Program-made: the position numbers and the translations under genes
Assembly (NCBI GenBank): GCA_025965275.1
Contig: JAOPXG010000049.1
Coordinates: forward strand, 1 to 43,555
Length of the DNA stretch: 43,555 nt
From: Nocardioides sp.
Lineage (GTDB): Bacteria > Actinomycetota > Actinomycetes > Propionibacteriales > Nocardioidaceae
Reading direction: 5' to 3'
Shown: piece after piece, positions 9,697 through 19,542 of the stretch
Layout of the letters: each line of letters starts with the position of its first letter
Position numbering within the stretch: the stretch's first letter is position 1
The notes under the pieces: generated by a model
Seen by the model: only the letters and a program-made list of their open reading frames with translations
What the model was told of the DNA's origin: nothing
Database searches by the model: none

Positions 9697-10593
9697 ATGA
9701 CGTCCGCTTCATCGGCTCCGTTCGGCCGTGTCCTCACGGCGATGGCCACCGCGTTCCACGATGACGGCTCGGTCGACCTCGCCGGCACCGCGCGGATCGC
9801 GGCCCACCTCGTCGACCACGGTCATGACGGCGTCGTCGTCTCGGGCACCACCGGAGAGTCGCCCACCACGACCACGGCGGAGGACGGCGCGATCCTCGCG
9901 GCGGTCAAGGACGCGGTCGGCGACCGGGCCGTCGTGGTCGCCGGTGTCGGCACCAACTCGACCGCACACTCCGTGGAGCTCGCCGAGCAGGCCGCCAAGG
10001 TCGGCGTCGACGGGCTGCTGCTCGTCACGCCGTACTACAACAAGCCCAGCCAGGCCGGCGTCCTCCACCACTTCCGCTCGGTCGCCGAGGCCAGCGACGT
10101 CCCCGTGATGCTGTACGACGTCCCCGGCCGCACCGGCACCCAGATCTCGCTCGAGGTCTACGAGCAGGCCATCGCCCTCGAGTCCGTCGTCGCGGTCAAG
10201 GACGCGGTCGGCGACTTCGCCCGCGGCGTCAAGATCATGCAGATGGGCTACGCCCTCTACTCCGGCGACGACGTGAGCACGCTCGGCTGGCTCGCCCACG
10301 GCGGCTCCGGCGTCGTCTCCGTCGTCGGCCACGCCGCGGGCGACCAGATCCGCGGCATGATCGACGCCTTCCTGGCCGGCGACCACGCCACGGCCCTCAC
10401 CAGCTTCACGCGGATGCTCCCCGCGGTGGACGCCGTCATGGGCGTTCCCAACTACGGAGCCACCACCGCCAAGGCAGCACTCCAGCTCCTCGGCGTCCTC
10501 GACAACCGGAACGTCCGCGCACCCCTGGTGCCGTTGGACGACGACGAGGTGGCCGCACTTCGAGCGGGCCTCGAGGCCTCCGGTCTCCTCTAG
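9697..10593 (+). CDS. dapA: 4-hydroxy-tetrahydrodipicolinate synthase
   Basis: GTTGESPTTT, LLLVTPYYNKPSQAGVLHHF, VMLYDVPGRTG, VVAVKDA motifs. Confidence 0.96.
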   Translation: MTSASSAPFGRVLTAMATAFHDDGSVDLAGTARIAAHLVDHGHDGVVVSGTTGESPTTTTAEDGAILAAVKDAVGDRAVVVAGVGTNSTAHSVELAEQAAKVGVDGLLLVTPYYNKPSQAGVLHHFRSVAEASDVPVMLYDVPGRTGTQISLEVYEQAIALESVVAVKDAVGDFARGVKIMQMGYALYSGDDVSTLGWLAHGGSGVVSVVGHAAGDQIRGMIDAFLAGDHATALTSFTRMLPAVDAVMGVPNYGATTAKAALQLLGVLDNRNVRAPLVPLDDDEVAALRAGLEASGLL

Positions 10594-10607
10594 ACAAGGA
10601 CCACAAC

Positions 10608-12293
10608 TTGAGTCACCCCCACCCCGAGCTCTCCGCACCGCCGAAGCTGCGCAAGGGCGGTCTCCGGATCACCCCGCTCGGTGGGCTCGGTGAGGTCGGT
10701 CGGAACATGACCGTCTTCGAGTACGCCGGTCGCCTGCTGATCGTCGATTGCGGCGTGCTGTTCCCCGAGGACCACCAGCCCGGCATCGACCTGATCCTCC
10801 CCGACTTCGACAACATCCGGGACCGGCTCGACACGGTGGAGGCGCTCGTCCTCACCCACGGGCACGAGGACCACATCGGCGCGACGCCGTACCTCCTGCG
10901 CGAGCGCGGCGACATCCCGCTCGTCGGCTCCGAGCTGACCCTCGCTCTGCTCGGCAGCAAGCTCCGTGAGCACCGCCTGCGCGAGACCGTCCACCACGTC
11001 GTGAAGGAGGGCGACCGGATGACGTTCGGGCCCTTCGAGCTCGAGTTCGTCGCGGTCAACCACTCCATCCCCGACGCGCTCGCGGTCGCGATCCGCACCG
11101 GCGCCGGCCTGGTGCTCCACACCGGCGACTTCAAGATGGACCAGCTGCCGCTGGACGGCCGGATCACCGACCTGCGCGCCTTCGGGCGGCTGGGGGAGGA
11201 GGGCGTCGATCTCTTCCTGACCGACTCGACCAACGCCGAGACGCCGGGCTTCACGCCGACGGAGAAGTCGATCACCCCGGTGATCGACCAGGTCTTCCGG
11301 GAGTCGAAGCAGCGGATCATCGTCGCCTGCTTCGCCTCCCACGTGCACCGCGTCCAGCAGGTCCTCAACGCGGCCGTCGCCCACAACCGCAAGGTGGCGT
11401 ACGTCGGGCGCTCGATGGTCCGCAACATGGGCATCGCCCAGGACCTCGGCTACCTCCACGTGCCGCCCGGCGTGATGGTCGACGCCAAGCAGCTCGCCGA
11501 CCTGCCGCCCGAGCGCCAGGTGCTGGTCTCCACCGGGTCGCAGGGTGAGCCGATGAGCGCGCTCAGCCGGATCGCCCAGCGCAACCACAACTTCGTGCAC
11601 ATCGAGGAGGGCGACACCGTCCTGCTCGCCTCGAGCCTGATCCCCGGCAACGAGAACGCCGTCTACCGGGTCATCAACGGGCTGGCCCGCTGGGGCGCGC
11701 ACGTCGTGCACAAGGGCAACGCCCTCGTGCACGTGAGCGGCCACGCCAGCGCCGGCGAGCTCCTCTACTGCTACAACATCGTCAAGCCGCGCAACGTGAT
11801 GCCGGTGCACGGCGAGATCCGGCACCTGCTGGCGAACGCCGAGCTGGCGCGCTCCGTCGGGGTCGAGAACGTCGTGATCGCCGAGGACGGCGTCGTCGTC
11901 GACCTCATCGACGGGGTCGCCAGGGTCGCCGGCAAGGTCGACTGCGGCTACGTCTTCGTCGACGGCTCGTCGGTCGGCGACATCACCGAGTCCGACCTCA
12001 AGGACCGCCGGATCCTCGGCGAGGAGGGCTTCATCTCGGTGATCGTGGTGATGGACTCGGTCAGCGGCAAGGTCGCCGCCGGCCCGGAGATCCACGCGCG
12101 CGGCAACGCGCTCGACGGGACCTCGTTCGAGGAGCTCAAGCAGCCGATCATCGACGCGCTCGACCGGGCCGTGGCGGAGGGCAACACCGACTCCTACCAG
12201 CTGCAGCAGACCGTGCGCCGCGTCGTCGGCCGGTGGGTGAGCAACACCCACCGCCGCCGGCCGATGATCATCCCGGTCGTCATCGAGGCGTGA
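10608..12293 (+). CDS. rnj: Ribonuclease J
   Basis: RITPLGGLGEVGRNM, LTHGHEDHIGATPYLL, HTGDFKMDQLPLDG, STGSQGEPMSALSRIA; TTG start. Confidence 0.96.
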   Translation: MSHPHPELSAPPKLRKGGLRITPLGGLGEVGRNMTVFEYAGRLLIVDCGVLFPEDHQPGIDLILPDFDNIRDRLDTVEALVLTHGHEDHIGATPYLLRERGDIPLVGSELTLALLGSKLREHRLRETVHHVVKEGDRMTFGPFELEFVAVNHSIPDALAVAIRTGAGLVLHTGDFKMDQLPLDGRITDLRAFGRLGEEGVDLFLTDSTNAETPGFTPTEKSITPVIDQVFRESKQRIIVACFASHVHRVQQVLNAAVAHNRKVAYVGRSMVRNMGIAQDLGYLHVPPGVMVDAKQLADLPPERQVLVSTGSQGEPMSALSRIAQRNHNFVHIEEGDTVLLASSLIPGNENAVYRVINGLARWGAHVVHKGNALVHVSGHASAGELLYCYNIVKPRNVMPVHGEIRHLLANAELARSVGVENVVIAEDGVVVDLIDGVARVAGKVDCGYVFVDGSSVGDITESDLKDRRILGEEGFISVIVVMDSVSGKVAAGPEIHARGNALDGTSFEELKQPIIDALDRAVAEGNTDSYQLQQTVRRVVGRWVSNTHRRRPMIIPVVIEA

Positions 12294-12305
12294 GGCCTGA
12301 GGCAG

Positions 12306-12330
12306 CCGACCTCGAGGTACGAGAGGTCGG
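12306..12330 (+). terminator. Weak stem-loop after RNase J
   Basis: CCGACCTC-N9-GAGGTCGG, 8-bp stem, no U tract. Confidence 0.35.
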
Positions 12331-12340
12331 CGTGGGCCGA

Positions 12341-12400
12341 AGGGGTCGAGCAAGCCTGCGACCGAGCTTGCGAGGTCGCAAGGGCGGGTCGAGACACGGG
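12341..12400. repeat. GTCGAGCA...GTCGAGAC intergenic repeat, related to the 7652-7771 element
   Basis: GGGGTCGAGCAAGCCTGCGACCGAGCTTGCGAGGTCGCAAGGGCGGGTCGAGACACGGG. Confidence 0.5.
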
Positions 12401-12405
12401 TTCGG

Positions 12406-12912
12406 TCAGCGACCGATCCACGGGGTCCAGTGCCGGCCCCCGTTGACCGACCAGTCGCCCTTGTCGCCGTCGGCGCTCCACTGGACCCGCGGCTGGAACT
12501 TGACCCGACCGGACGGGCTGCCGACGCACGACCGCGGCACCGAGAGCTCCGTGCGGTCCTTGGCCAGGGAGCGGGTGGCCCGCAGCCCGGGGCACGGGTG
12601 CGCGCCGAAGTCGCTGTCGTATACCTGCCCTCCCGAGCCGTCGAGGGCGGCGAAGACGTGCCACTCGGCGCCGGACGACGTGCGCAGCCCGAACTGGATG
12701 TCGCTGGCGCTGCGGGTCAGGTCGCGGTGCCGGACCGTCACGCCGATCCGGCAGCCGTTGGTCACCGTGGTCCGCACGATGTCGTTCGACCCCGGCGCGT
12801 CGCGCCGGGCGTCGTCGAAGGACCGCGTCGAGGCGTGGGCGGCCGGCACTCCCGCCAGGACGAGTCCAGCGGCGAGGCCGATGCCGGTGACCTGGGTGAG
12901 GGGATGGCGCAC
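12406..12912 (-). CDS. Secreted hypothetical protein
   Basis: VRHPLTQVTGIGLAAGLVLAGVPAAHASTRSFDDARRD...: signal peptide and mature domain. Confidence 0.75.
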   Translation of the reverse strand: MRHPLTQVTGIGLAAGLVLAGVPAAHASTRSFDDARRDAPGSNDIVRTTVTNGCRIGVTVRHRDLTRSASDIQFGLRTSSGAEWHVFAALDGSGGQVYDSDFGAHPCPGLRATRSLAKDRTELSVPRSCVGSPSGRVKFQPRVQWSADGDKGDWSVNGGRHWTPWIGR

Positions 12913-13010
12913 GGGGAGCTCCTCGTGACAGCAGGCAGGCGGGGTCCGTGTGCCCGTGACGCATCCCCGACAAACCCCCGGCGGTCGGGAGGTAGGGGAG
13001 GGGAGTGGCG

Positions 13011-13448
13011 TCAGCGCCGTCCCCAGACCCAGGCCAGGAAGAGGCACACGGCTCCGGCGGCGGCGGTCCCGATCGGCACGACGTAGATGAAGACCTCGAG
13101 GCCGTCCGACCAGTCCGAGTCGCGGTAGCGCTGCACGTCGACGGAGGCTCCCCAGGCGAGGGCGGCCACGGTCCCGACCTGGGCCGCAGCGGCGGGGATC
13201 CACCAGGAGTACGCCGCGGCGGCGGCAAGGAGAGTGGCGAGCACGGCGGCGCCCAGATAGGTCGCTGGCTCGATGAACTCCACGTTGTACGACGAGGAGT
13301 CCGCGACACCGCGGATCCGCGAGACCCCGTCGGCGGCGTCGAGCGCCCACGCCGTGCCCAGCCAGGCCGCGGCCACGGCCAGCACGGCGAAGACGATGGA
13401 GACGACGCGGGGGCCCGTCCGACCAGTCATCGTCTCAGTCTGCGCCAT
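13011..13448 (-). CDS. Small integral membrane hypothetical protein
   Basis: Four hydrophobic segments in MAQTETMTGRTGPRVVSIVFAVLAVAAAWLGTAWAL...; alternative start 13430. Confidence 0.7.
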   Translation of the reverse strand: MAQTETMTGRTGPRVVSIVFAVLAVAAAWLGTAWALDAADGVSRIRGVADSSSYNVEFIEPATYLGAAVLATLLAAAAAYSWWIPAAAAQVGTVAALAWGASVDVQRYRDSDWSDGLEVFIYVVPIGTAAAGAVCLFLAWVWGRR

Positions 13449-13458
13449 CGGGTCGTTA

Positions 13459-13549
13459 GACACTCGACCACCGACATCGGTGGGCGCCATGGTCTGTCGG
13501 CCCACCGGGTCTCGACACGCGGGTCGCGACACTCGACCACCAACGTCGG
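13459..13549. repeat. Pair of 22-bp near-identical direct repeats in intergenic DNA
   Basis: GACACTCGACCACCGACATCGG (13459-13480) and GACACTCGACCACCAACGTCGG (13528-13549), 20/22 identical. Confidence 0.7.
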
Positions 13550-13628
13550 ATCCGCTGGCGCGTCTCCGACCCGACACGCACTCCTGTGATGCGTGTGACT
13601 GGAGTGACGCCTGCGTAGGGTGGGGACT

Positions 13629-16202
13629 ATGGCGACCCGTACGTCTTCCCCGCCGGGGTCGCGGAGCAAGAGCACGTCTTCATCCGGAACCCGCACGACC
13701 GGTCGAGGCGGCTCGAGCACCCGATCCCGGAGTACCCGCAAGCGCCCCACGTCAGGACGCGGCAAGAGCCGCTCGACCGCAAAGCGGACGACCAGGCGTC
13801 GACCTTCCGCGCGCCCAGCCCCCCGCGCGGTGCGCAACGGGCCGGGCCCGATCTCGCGGGGCTTCGGCGCGCTGTTCCGCAGCGTCGCGGCGATCTGGGT
13901 CGCCATTGCCCACGCCGTCGGCGCGACGGCCCGCAGCATCGGCCGCAGTGCTCGTGACCTCGAGCCGGAGCACCGGCGTGATGGCGCCGGCCTGTTCCTG
14001 TTCGGACTCGCCGTCGTGGTCGGCGCCGCCGTCTGGTGGCAGATCCCGGGCGGGATCATGGACTTCGCCCGCACCGTCGTCGCCGGGTCGGTGGGCAAGG
14101 TCGGCTGGTTCGTGCCGCTGACCCTCGTCTACGTCGGCTGGCGCACCATGCGGAACCCCATCCAGAACGGACCCGCCGGACGGCAGGTCGTCGGCTGGGC
14201 TGCACTCGCGCTGGGTGCCCTGGGCATCGTGCACATCGCCAACGGCAACCCCCAGCCTGTCCTCGGCGATGCGAGCGACCTGCAGGATGCCGGCGGGGCG
14301 ATCGGGTTCGTCGTCTCGTCCCTGCTCCTCGACCTCCTGCGCACGACGTACGTCGTGGTCCCGCTGTTGGCCCTGATGTCGCTCTTCGGGCTGCTGGTGA
14401 TCACCGCGACCCCGATCTACCTCGTGCCCGAGCGCATCGCGCACCTGCGCGACCGGATGCTCGGCCGGCACCGCGCCGGCCCCACCGCGGACACCGATCC
14501 CGACCAGGGCGACAACGTGCCGTCCGGCGTCGACCCCTATGACTCCCCGGTGCTGTCCGACCGCGAGCTGCGCAAGCGTGGCCGCAAGGTGGACCCGGAC
14601 CTGATGGTCGAGAACGACGACTCCGGGCTGGAGATCTTCGACCCGTTCGTGCCCCAGACCGACAAGACCGAGCTCGAGCCTCCGCCACACACGGCAGCCC
14701 CGCAGCGCGTGGAACAGCTGGCGCTCTCGGGTGACGTCATCTACTCCCTCCCCGCCAACGAGGTCCTGAAGCCGGGCTCGGTCCACAAGGCCCGCTCCCG
14801 GGCGAGCGACGCGGTCGTCGAGCGGCTCACCCAGGTGCTGGAGGAGTTCGGCATCGATGCGCAGGTGACCGGCTACACCCGCGGCCCGACCGTGACCCGC
14901 TACGAGGTCGAGGTCGGCCCCGCGGTCAAGATCGAGAAGGTCACCGCGCTGTCCAAGAACATCGCGTACGCCGTCGCCTCGGCCGACGTCCGCATCCTCA
15001 GCCCGATCCCCGGCAAGTCCGCGATCGGCATCGAGATCCCCAACCTCGACAAGGAGATCGTCTCGCTCGGCGACGTGCTCCGGTCGAACACCGCCCGCTC
15101 GGACCACCACCCGTTGGTGTGTGCGCTGGGCAAGGACGTCGAGGGCGGCTTCGTCGTCGCGAACCTCGCGAAGATGCCGCACCTGCTCGTCGCCGGCGCC
15201 ACTGGCTCCGGCAAGTCGAGCTTCATCAACTCGATGATCACCTCGATCCTGATGCGCTCCACGCCCGACGAGGTCCGGATGATCATGGTCGACCCCAAGC
15301 GGGTCGAGCTCAACGCCTACGAGGGCGTGCCGCACCTGATCACGCCGATCATCACCAACCCCAAGAAGGCCGCCGAGGCGCTCGCCTGGGTCGTGCGTGA
15401 GATGGACCTGCGCTACGACGACCTGGCCAACTTCGGCTTCCGCCACATCGACGACTTCAACAAGGCCGTCCGCGCGGGCAAGGTGCAGGTGCCCCCGGGC
15501 AGCGAGCGCGTGCTGACGCCGTACCCGTACCTGCTGGTGATCGTCGACGAGCTCGCCGACCTGATGATGGTCGCCCCGCGCGACGTCGAGGACGCGATCG
15601 TCCGGATCACCCAGCTGGCCCGGGCCGCGGGCATCCACCTGGTGCTCGCCACCCAGCGGCCCAGCGTCGACGTGGTGACCGGCCTGATCAAGGCCAACGT
15701 GCCGTCGCGGCTCGCGTTCGCGACGTCGTCGGTGACCGACAGCCGGGTCATCCTCGACCAGCCGGGCGCCGAGAAGCTGGTCGGCCAGGGCGACGGGCTG
15801 TTCCTGCCGATGGGCTCCTCGAAGGCCGTCCGGGTCCAGGGTTCCTGGGTCACCGAGGCCGAGATCGCCCAGGTCGTCAAGCACTGCAAGAGCCAGCTCG
15901 AGCCGACCTACCGCGAGGACGTCACGGCTCCGGCCGCGAGCAAGCGGGAGATCGACGACGACATCGGCGACGACATGGACCTGGTGATCCAGGCGATCGA
16001 GCTCGTGGTCTCCACGCAGTTCGGATCCACCTCGATGCTCCAGCGCAAGCTCCGGGTCGGCTTCGCGAAGGCCGGTCGCCTGATGGACATCATGGAGAGC
16101 CGCGGGGTCGTCGGGCCCAGCGAAGGCTCGAAGGCCCGCGACGTACTGGTCAAGCCCGACGAGATCGATGCCGTGATCGCGACCCTCCAGGGGGAGATGT
16201 GA
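13629..16202 (+). CDS. ftsK: DNA translocase FtsK/SpoIIIE
   Basis: Basic N-term, TM region, LLVAGATGSGKSSFINSMI Walker A, LVIVDELADLMM Walker B, C-terminal gamma wHTH (VVSTQFGSTSMLQRKLRVGFAKAGRLMDIME). Confidence 0.96.
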   Translation: MATRTSSPPGSRSKSTSSSGTRTTGRGGSSTRSRSTRKRPTSGRGKSRSTAKRTTRRRPSARPAPRAVRNGPGPISRGFGALFRSVAAIWVAIAHAVGATARSIGRSARDLEPEHRRDGAGLFLFGLAVVVGAAVWWQIPGGIMDFARTVVAGSVGKVGWFVPLTLVYVGWRTMRNPIQNGPAGRQVVGWAALALGALGIVHIANGNPQPVLGDASDLQDAGGAIGFVVSSLLLDLLRTTYVVVPLLALMSLFGLLVITATPIYLVPERIAHLRDRMLGRHRAGPTADTDPDQGDNVPSGVDPYDSPVLSDRELRKRGRKVDPDLMVENDDSGLEIFDPFVPQTDKTELEPPPHTAAPQRVEQLALSGDVIYSLPANEVLKPGSVHKARSRASDAVVERLTQVLEEFGIDAQVTGYTRGPTVTRYEVEVGPAVKIEKVTALSKNIAYAVASADVRILSPIPGKSAIGIEIPNLDKEIVSLGDVLRSNTARSDHHPLVCALGKDVEGGFVVANLAKMPHLLVAGATGSGKSSFINSMITSILMRSTPDEVRMIMVDPKRVELNAYEGVPHLITPIITNPKKAAEALAWVVREMDLRYDDLANFGFRHIDDFNKAVRAGKVQVPPGSERVLTPYPYLLVIVDELADLMMVAPRDVEDAIVRITQLARAAGIHLVLATQRPSVDVVTGLIKANVPSRLAFATSSVTDSRVILDQPGAEKLVGQGDGLFLPMGSSKAVRVQGSWVTEAEIAQVVKHCKSQLEPTYREDVTAPAASKREIDDDIGDDMDLVIQAIELVVSTQFGSTSMLQRKLRVGFAKAGRLMDIMESRGVVGPSEGSKARDVLVKPDEIDAVIATLQGEM

Positions 16203-18031
16203 GCACCATGAACGCAGCACTCGACCACCACTACTACGACGACGAGACCCCTCACGAGCCGCTGGGCTCGGCGCCTGAGCCGGTCGAGGTGCGCCGCAAC
16301 GGCGGCGTCTCCGCCGCGGTCGGTGGCGTCGCGTCCGCGGTGGCGATCGCCTACCTGGCCCGCGCCACCGGCAGCGGTTCCTGGGTCGACTGGGCGCTCG
16401 TCGTGATGATGGGCGCCCTCGGCGCCGCCTACCTGACGGCGTTCGTCGATGCCCGCACCCCGCTGCTCGTCGCGGACATCCAGGGCGTCCGGATCCGGCT
16501 CGGCCGGAGCTGGCGCGGGGTGCCCTGGGCCGACGTCGAGCAGATCGAGCACCGTCCGCGCCGCGGCCTGCTCCGCGACGGCCGCCTGGTGCTGCTCGCC
16601 CGCGACCCGGTCGAGGTGTTCGGCGACCTGGACTCCGCCGCCCGCCGCCAGGCCCGGATCGCGGACCGGCTCTACGGTTCGCCGCTGGCGATCCCGCTCG
16701 CTCTCACGACCCGGGTGACCGGCGCCGGCGACGACCTCACCGTCGCTCTCGAGCGGCTGGCCGGCAACCCCGACCAGGTGGTCGAGGTCGTGCCGGAGCA
16801 GGAGCTCGAGGACCGGGACGAGGTCGTCGACACCGAGGTCGGCGAGACCGAGTACGAGGAGCGCGAGGACGACACCGGGCTCCACGACGACGCCGAGGAC
16901 GACGACCACCGGCCGCTGCTCCACGACCCCCGGCCGGCGCTGGCCCGGGGCATCGGCTTCGTCGCGACCCGGTTGCGGCTGACGCAGTCGATCGGCGCCG
17001 ACGAGCCGTCGACGAGTCCCGCGCCCACGATCAGCCTGCCGATGGTCGCCAGCGCGTCGCCGATCCCGCTGCGCGACCCGGTCGGCGGTGCGCGCGCCGA
17101 GGTCCGCTTCGACGGCGCCGCGGCGCTCAGGTCCGACCCGTACGAGACCGACGACGCGACGTCGTCGGAGCTCCCGGAGGCGCGCGAGCTGCGCCGGCAC
17201 GGCAGCGTCGTCCTGGTCGAGGACACCGTCGTGTGGAGTGACCGGGTGCGCCCGATCTCCCGCGAAGGCGACGCCGTCGCGCCCCTGGTCATCGACGACT
17301 TCTCGGTCGAGCCCGCCGACGACCCGGTCGTCGGACCCGAGCTGGCCGCGGCGCGCACCCGGCTCTCGCTCACCGTCGACCAGCTCGCGGAGCGCACGCG
17401 GATCCGCCCGCACGTCATCGAGTCGATCGAGGTCGACGACTTCGCGCCGTGCGGTGGCGACTTCTACGCTCGCGGCCACCTGCGCACCCTGGCCCGGGTG
17501 CTCGGCGTGGACGCCGCGCCCCTGCTGACGGCGTACGACGAGCGTTACGCCGACGCCCCGATCGACGCCCGCCGGGTCTTCGAGGCGGAGCTCGCGACCG
17601 GCGTGGACGGCCCGATCCGCAGCACCCGCGGCGGCCCCAACTGGTCGGTGCTCGTCGCTGCCGTGATGGCGCTGGTGCTCGCCTGGTCGATCGCCCGGCT
17701 GATCATGGACAGCCCGGTCGAGCTGCACTCGACGACGCCGATCCTCAACGGCTCGGGAGGCGCCAACTCCCAGGTCAAGCTGGGCCCGGCGGTCCCGGTC
17801 AAGCTCGACGCCGCCTCGGGCGGCGCCCACGTCGTCGTCCGCGACGGCGCCGGAGAGATCGTCTTCAACGGTGACCTCGCCTTCGGCGAGACCAAGACCG
17901 TGCAGGCCTCGCCACCGGTGCGGGTGCAGTCGTCCGACGGTGCGCTGGAGCTCACCGTCGACGGCGAGGCCCGCGGCGCGCTGGGTGCCGACGGCCAGCC
18001 CGCGCAGAACACCTTCGCCGCCGCTCAGTAG
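16199..18031 (+). CDS. Helix-turn-helix RodZ-like membrane protein (internal HTH, TM, C-terminal DUF4115-like domain)
   Basis: Internal HTH LAAARTRLSLTVDQLAERTRIRPHVIESIEVDDFAPCGGDFYARGHLRTLARVLGVD, TM VLVAAVMALVLAWSIARLIM, then VPVKLDAASGGAHVVVRDGAGEIVFNGDLAFGE. Confidence 0.85.
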   Translation: MSTMNAALDHHYYDDETPHEPLGSAPEPVEVRRNGGVSAAVGGVASAVAIAYLARATGSGSWVDWALVVMMGALGAAYLTAFVDARTPLLVADIQGVRIRLGRSWRGVPWADVEQIEHRPRRGLLRDGRLVLLARDPVEVFGDLDSAARRQARIADRLYGSPLAIPLALTTRVTGAGDDLTVALERLAGNPDQVVEVVPEQELEDRDEVVDTEVGETEYEEREDDTGLHDDAEDDDHRPLLHDPRPALARGIGFVATRLRLTQSIGADEPSTSPAPTISLPMVASASPIPLRDPVGGARAEVRFDGAAALRSDPYETDDATSSELPEARELRRHGSVVLVEDTVVWSDRVRPISREGDAVAPLVIDDFSVEPADDPVVGPELAAARTRLSLTVDQLAERTRIRPHVIESIEVDDFAPCGGDFYARGHLRTLARVLGVDAAPLLTAYDERYADAPIDARRVFEAELATGVDGPIRSTRGGPNWSVLVAAVMALVLAWSIARLIMDSPVELHSTTPILNGSGGANSQVKLGPAVPVKLDAASGGAHVVVRDGAGEIVFNGDLAFGETKTVQASPPVRVQSSDGALELTVDGEARGALGADGQPAQNTFAAAQ

Positions 18032-18040
18032 CCCGATCGT

Positions 18041-18090
18041 CGAGTCGGCGTTGTGTCAGGGGTCATGGGCCCTGACACAGCGCCGACTCG
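18041..18090. repeat. Long near-perfect inverted repeat / stem-loop (21-bp arms, 8-nt loop)
   Basis: CGAGTCGGCGTTGTGTCAGGG (18041-18061) vs CCCTGACACAGCGCCGACTCG (18070-18090): 20/21 complementary, the mismatch being a G-U pair in RNA. Confidence 0.85.
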
Positions 18091-18126
18091 GCGTTTCCGC
18101 GGGTCGGTTGACATACTCGACGGGCG

Positions 18127-19542
18127 ATGACGACCGAGACCAGCCCTGCCCCCACCCGAGACCTGCTGTCGGTCGCGATGGTGACCCTCGGTTGTGCCCG
18201 CAACGAGGTCGACTCCGAGGAGCTGGCCGGCCGGCTCGAGGCCGACGGCTTCCTCCTCGTTGAGGACCCGGCCGACGCCGACACCGTGGTGGTCAACACC
18301 TGCGGCTTCGTCGAGGCCGCCAAGAAGGACTCCGTCGACACCCTGCTCGAGGCCGCCGACCTCAAGGCCAGCGGTCGCCCGCAGGCCGTGGTGGCCGTCG
18401 GCTGCATGGCCGAGCGGTACGGCAGGGACCTCGCCGCGTCGATGCCCGAGGCCGATGCCGTGCTCGGCTTCGACGACTACCCCGACATCGCCGCCCGCCT
18501 GCGCTCGATCCTGGCGGGGGAGACCCACGAGGCCCACACCCCGCAGGACCGACGCCTGCTGCTCCCGATCACGCCCGTCGAGCGCGCGCTGTCCACGGCG
18601 CCCGTGCCCGGACACGCGTCCGGCCCCGCCTCGCTCCGCCGCCGCCTCGACCAGGGTCCGACCGCGTCGCTCAAGCTGGCCAGCGGCTGCGACCGACGCT
18701 GCTCGTTCTGCGCGATCCCGGCCTTCCGCGGCTCGTTCGTGAGCCGCCGCCCCAGCGACGTCCTGCAGGAGGCGCAGTGGCTGGGCACCCAGGGCGCGCG
18801 TGAGCTCTTCCTGGTCAGCGAGAACTCCACGTCGTACGGCAAGGATCTCGGCGACCTGCGCCTCCTCGAGACGCTGCTGCCCGAGCTGGTCGCGGTCGAC
18901 GGCGTCGAACGGGTCCGGGTGTCCTACCTCCAGCCCGCCGAGACGCGTCCCGGTCTGATCGAGGCGATCGCGTCGACGCCCGGCGTCACGCCGTACTTCG
19001 ACCTCTCCTTCCAGCACGCCAGCGCCGCGGTGCTGCGCCGGATGCGCCGCTTCGGTGACCCGGAGAGCTTCCTCGGACTGCTCGAGCAGGTCCGCGCGCT
19101 GGCCCCGACCGCGGGCGTGCGCAGCAACGTGATCGTCGGCTTCCCCGGTGAGACCGAGGCCGACCTCGAGACGCTGTGCGACTTCCTGGTCGCGGCCCGG
19201 ATGGACGTCACCGGGGTGTTCGGCTACTCCGACGAGGACGGCACCGAGGCCGAGACGTACGACGGCAAGCTCGGCGAGGACGAGATCCGGGCCCGGGTCG
19301 AGCACGTCAGCGACCTCGTCGAGGAGCTGACCTCCCAGCGCGCGATCGAGCGCATCGGCGAGGAGGTCGACGTCCTGGTCGAGCGCATCGACGGTGACGA
19401 GACCGAGGGGCGCGGCGCCCACCAGGGTCCCGAGGTCGACGGCTCGACGTACCTGGTCGACAGCACCGCCCGCGTGGGCGACATCGTCCGCGCGGTCGTC
19501 GTCGACGCCGAGGGTGCCGACCTCTACGCGAAGGCCCTGTGA
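18127..19542 (+). CDS. rimO: Ribosomal protein S12 methylthiotransferase RimO
   Basis: [60 protein letters not shown] radical SAM cluster. Confidence 0.96.
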   Translation: MTTETSPAPTRDLLSVAMVTLGCARNEVDSEELAGRLEADGFLLVEDPADADTVVVNTCGFVEAAKKDSVDTLLEAADLKASGRPQAVVAVGCMAERYGRDLAASMPEADAVLGFDDYPDIAARLRSILAGETHEAHTPQDRRLLLPITPVERALSTAPVPGHASGPASLRRRLDQGPTASLKLASGCDRRCSFCAIPAFRGSFVSRRPSDVLQEAQWLGTQGARELFLVSENSTSYGKDLGDLRLLETLLPELVAVDGVERVRVSYLQPAETRPGLIEAIASTPGVTPYFDLSFQHASAAVLRRMRRFGDPESFLGLLEQVRALAPTAGVRSNVIVGFPGETEADLETLCDFLVAARMDVTGVFGYSDEDGTEAETYDGKLGEDEIRARVEHVSDLVEELTSQRAIERIGEEVDVLVERIDGDETEGRGAHQGPEVDGSTYLVDSTARVGDIVRAVVVDAEGADLYAKAL

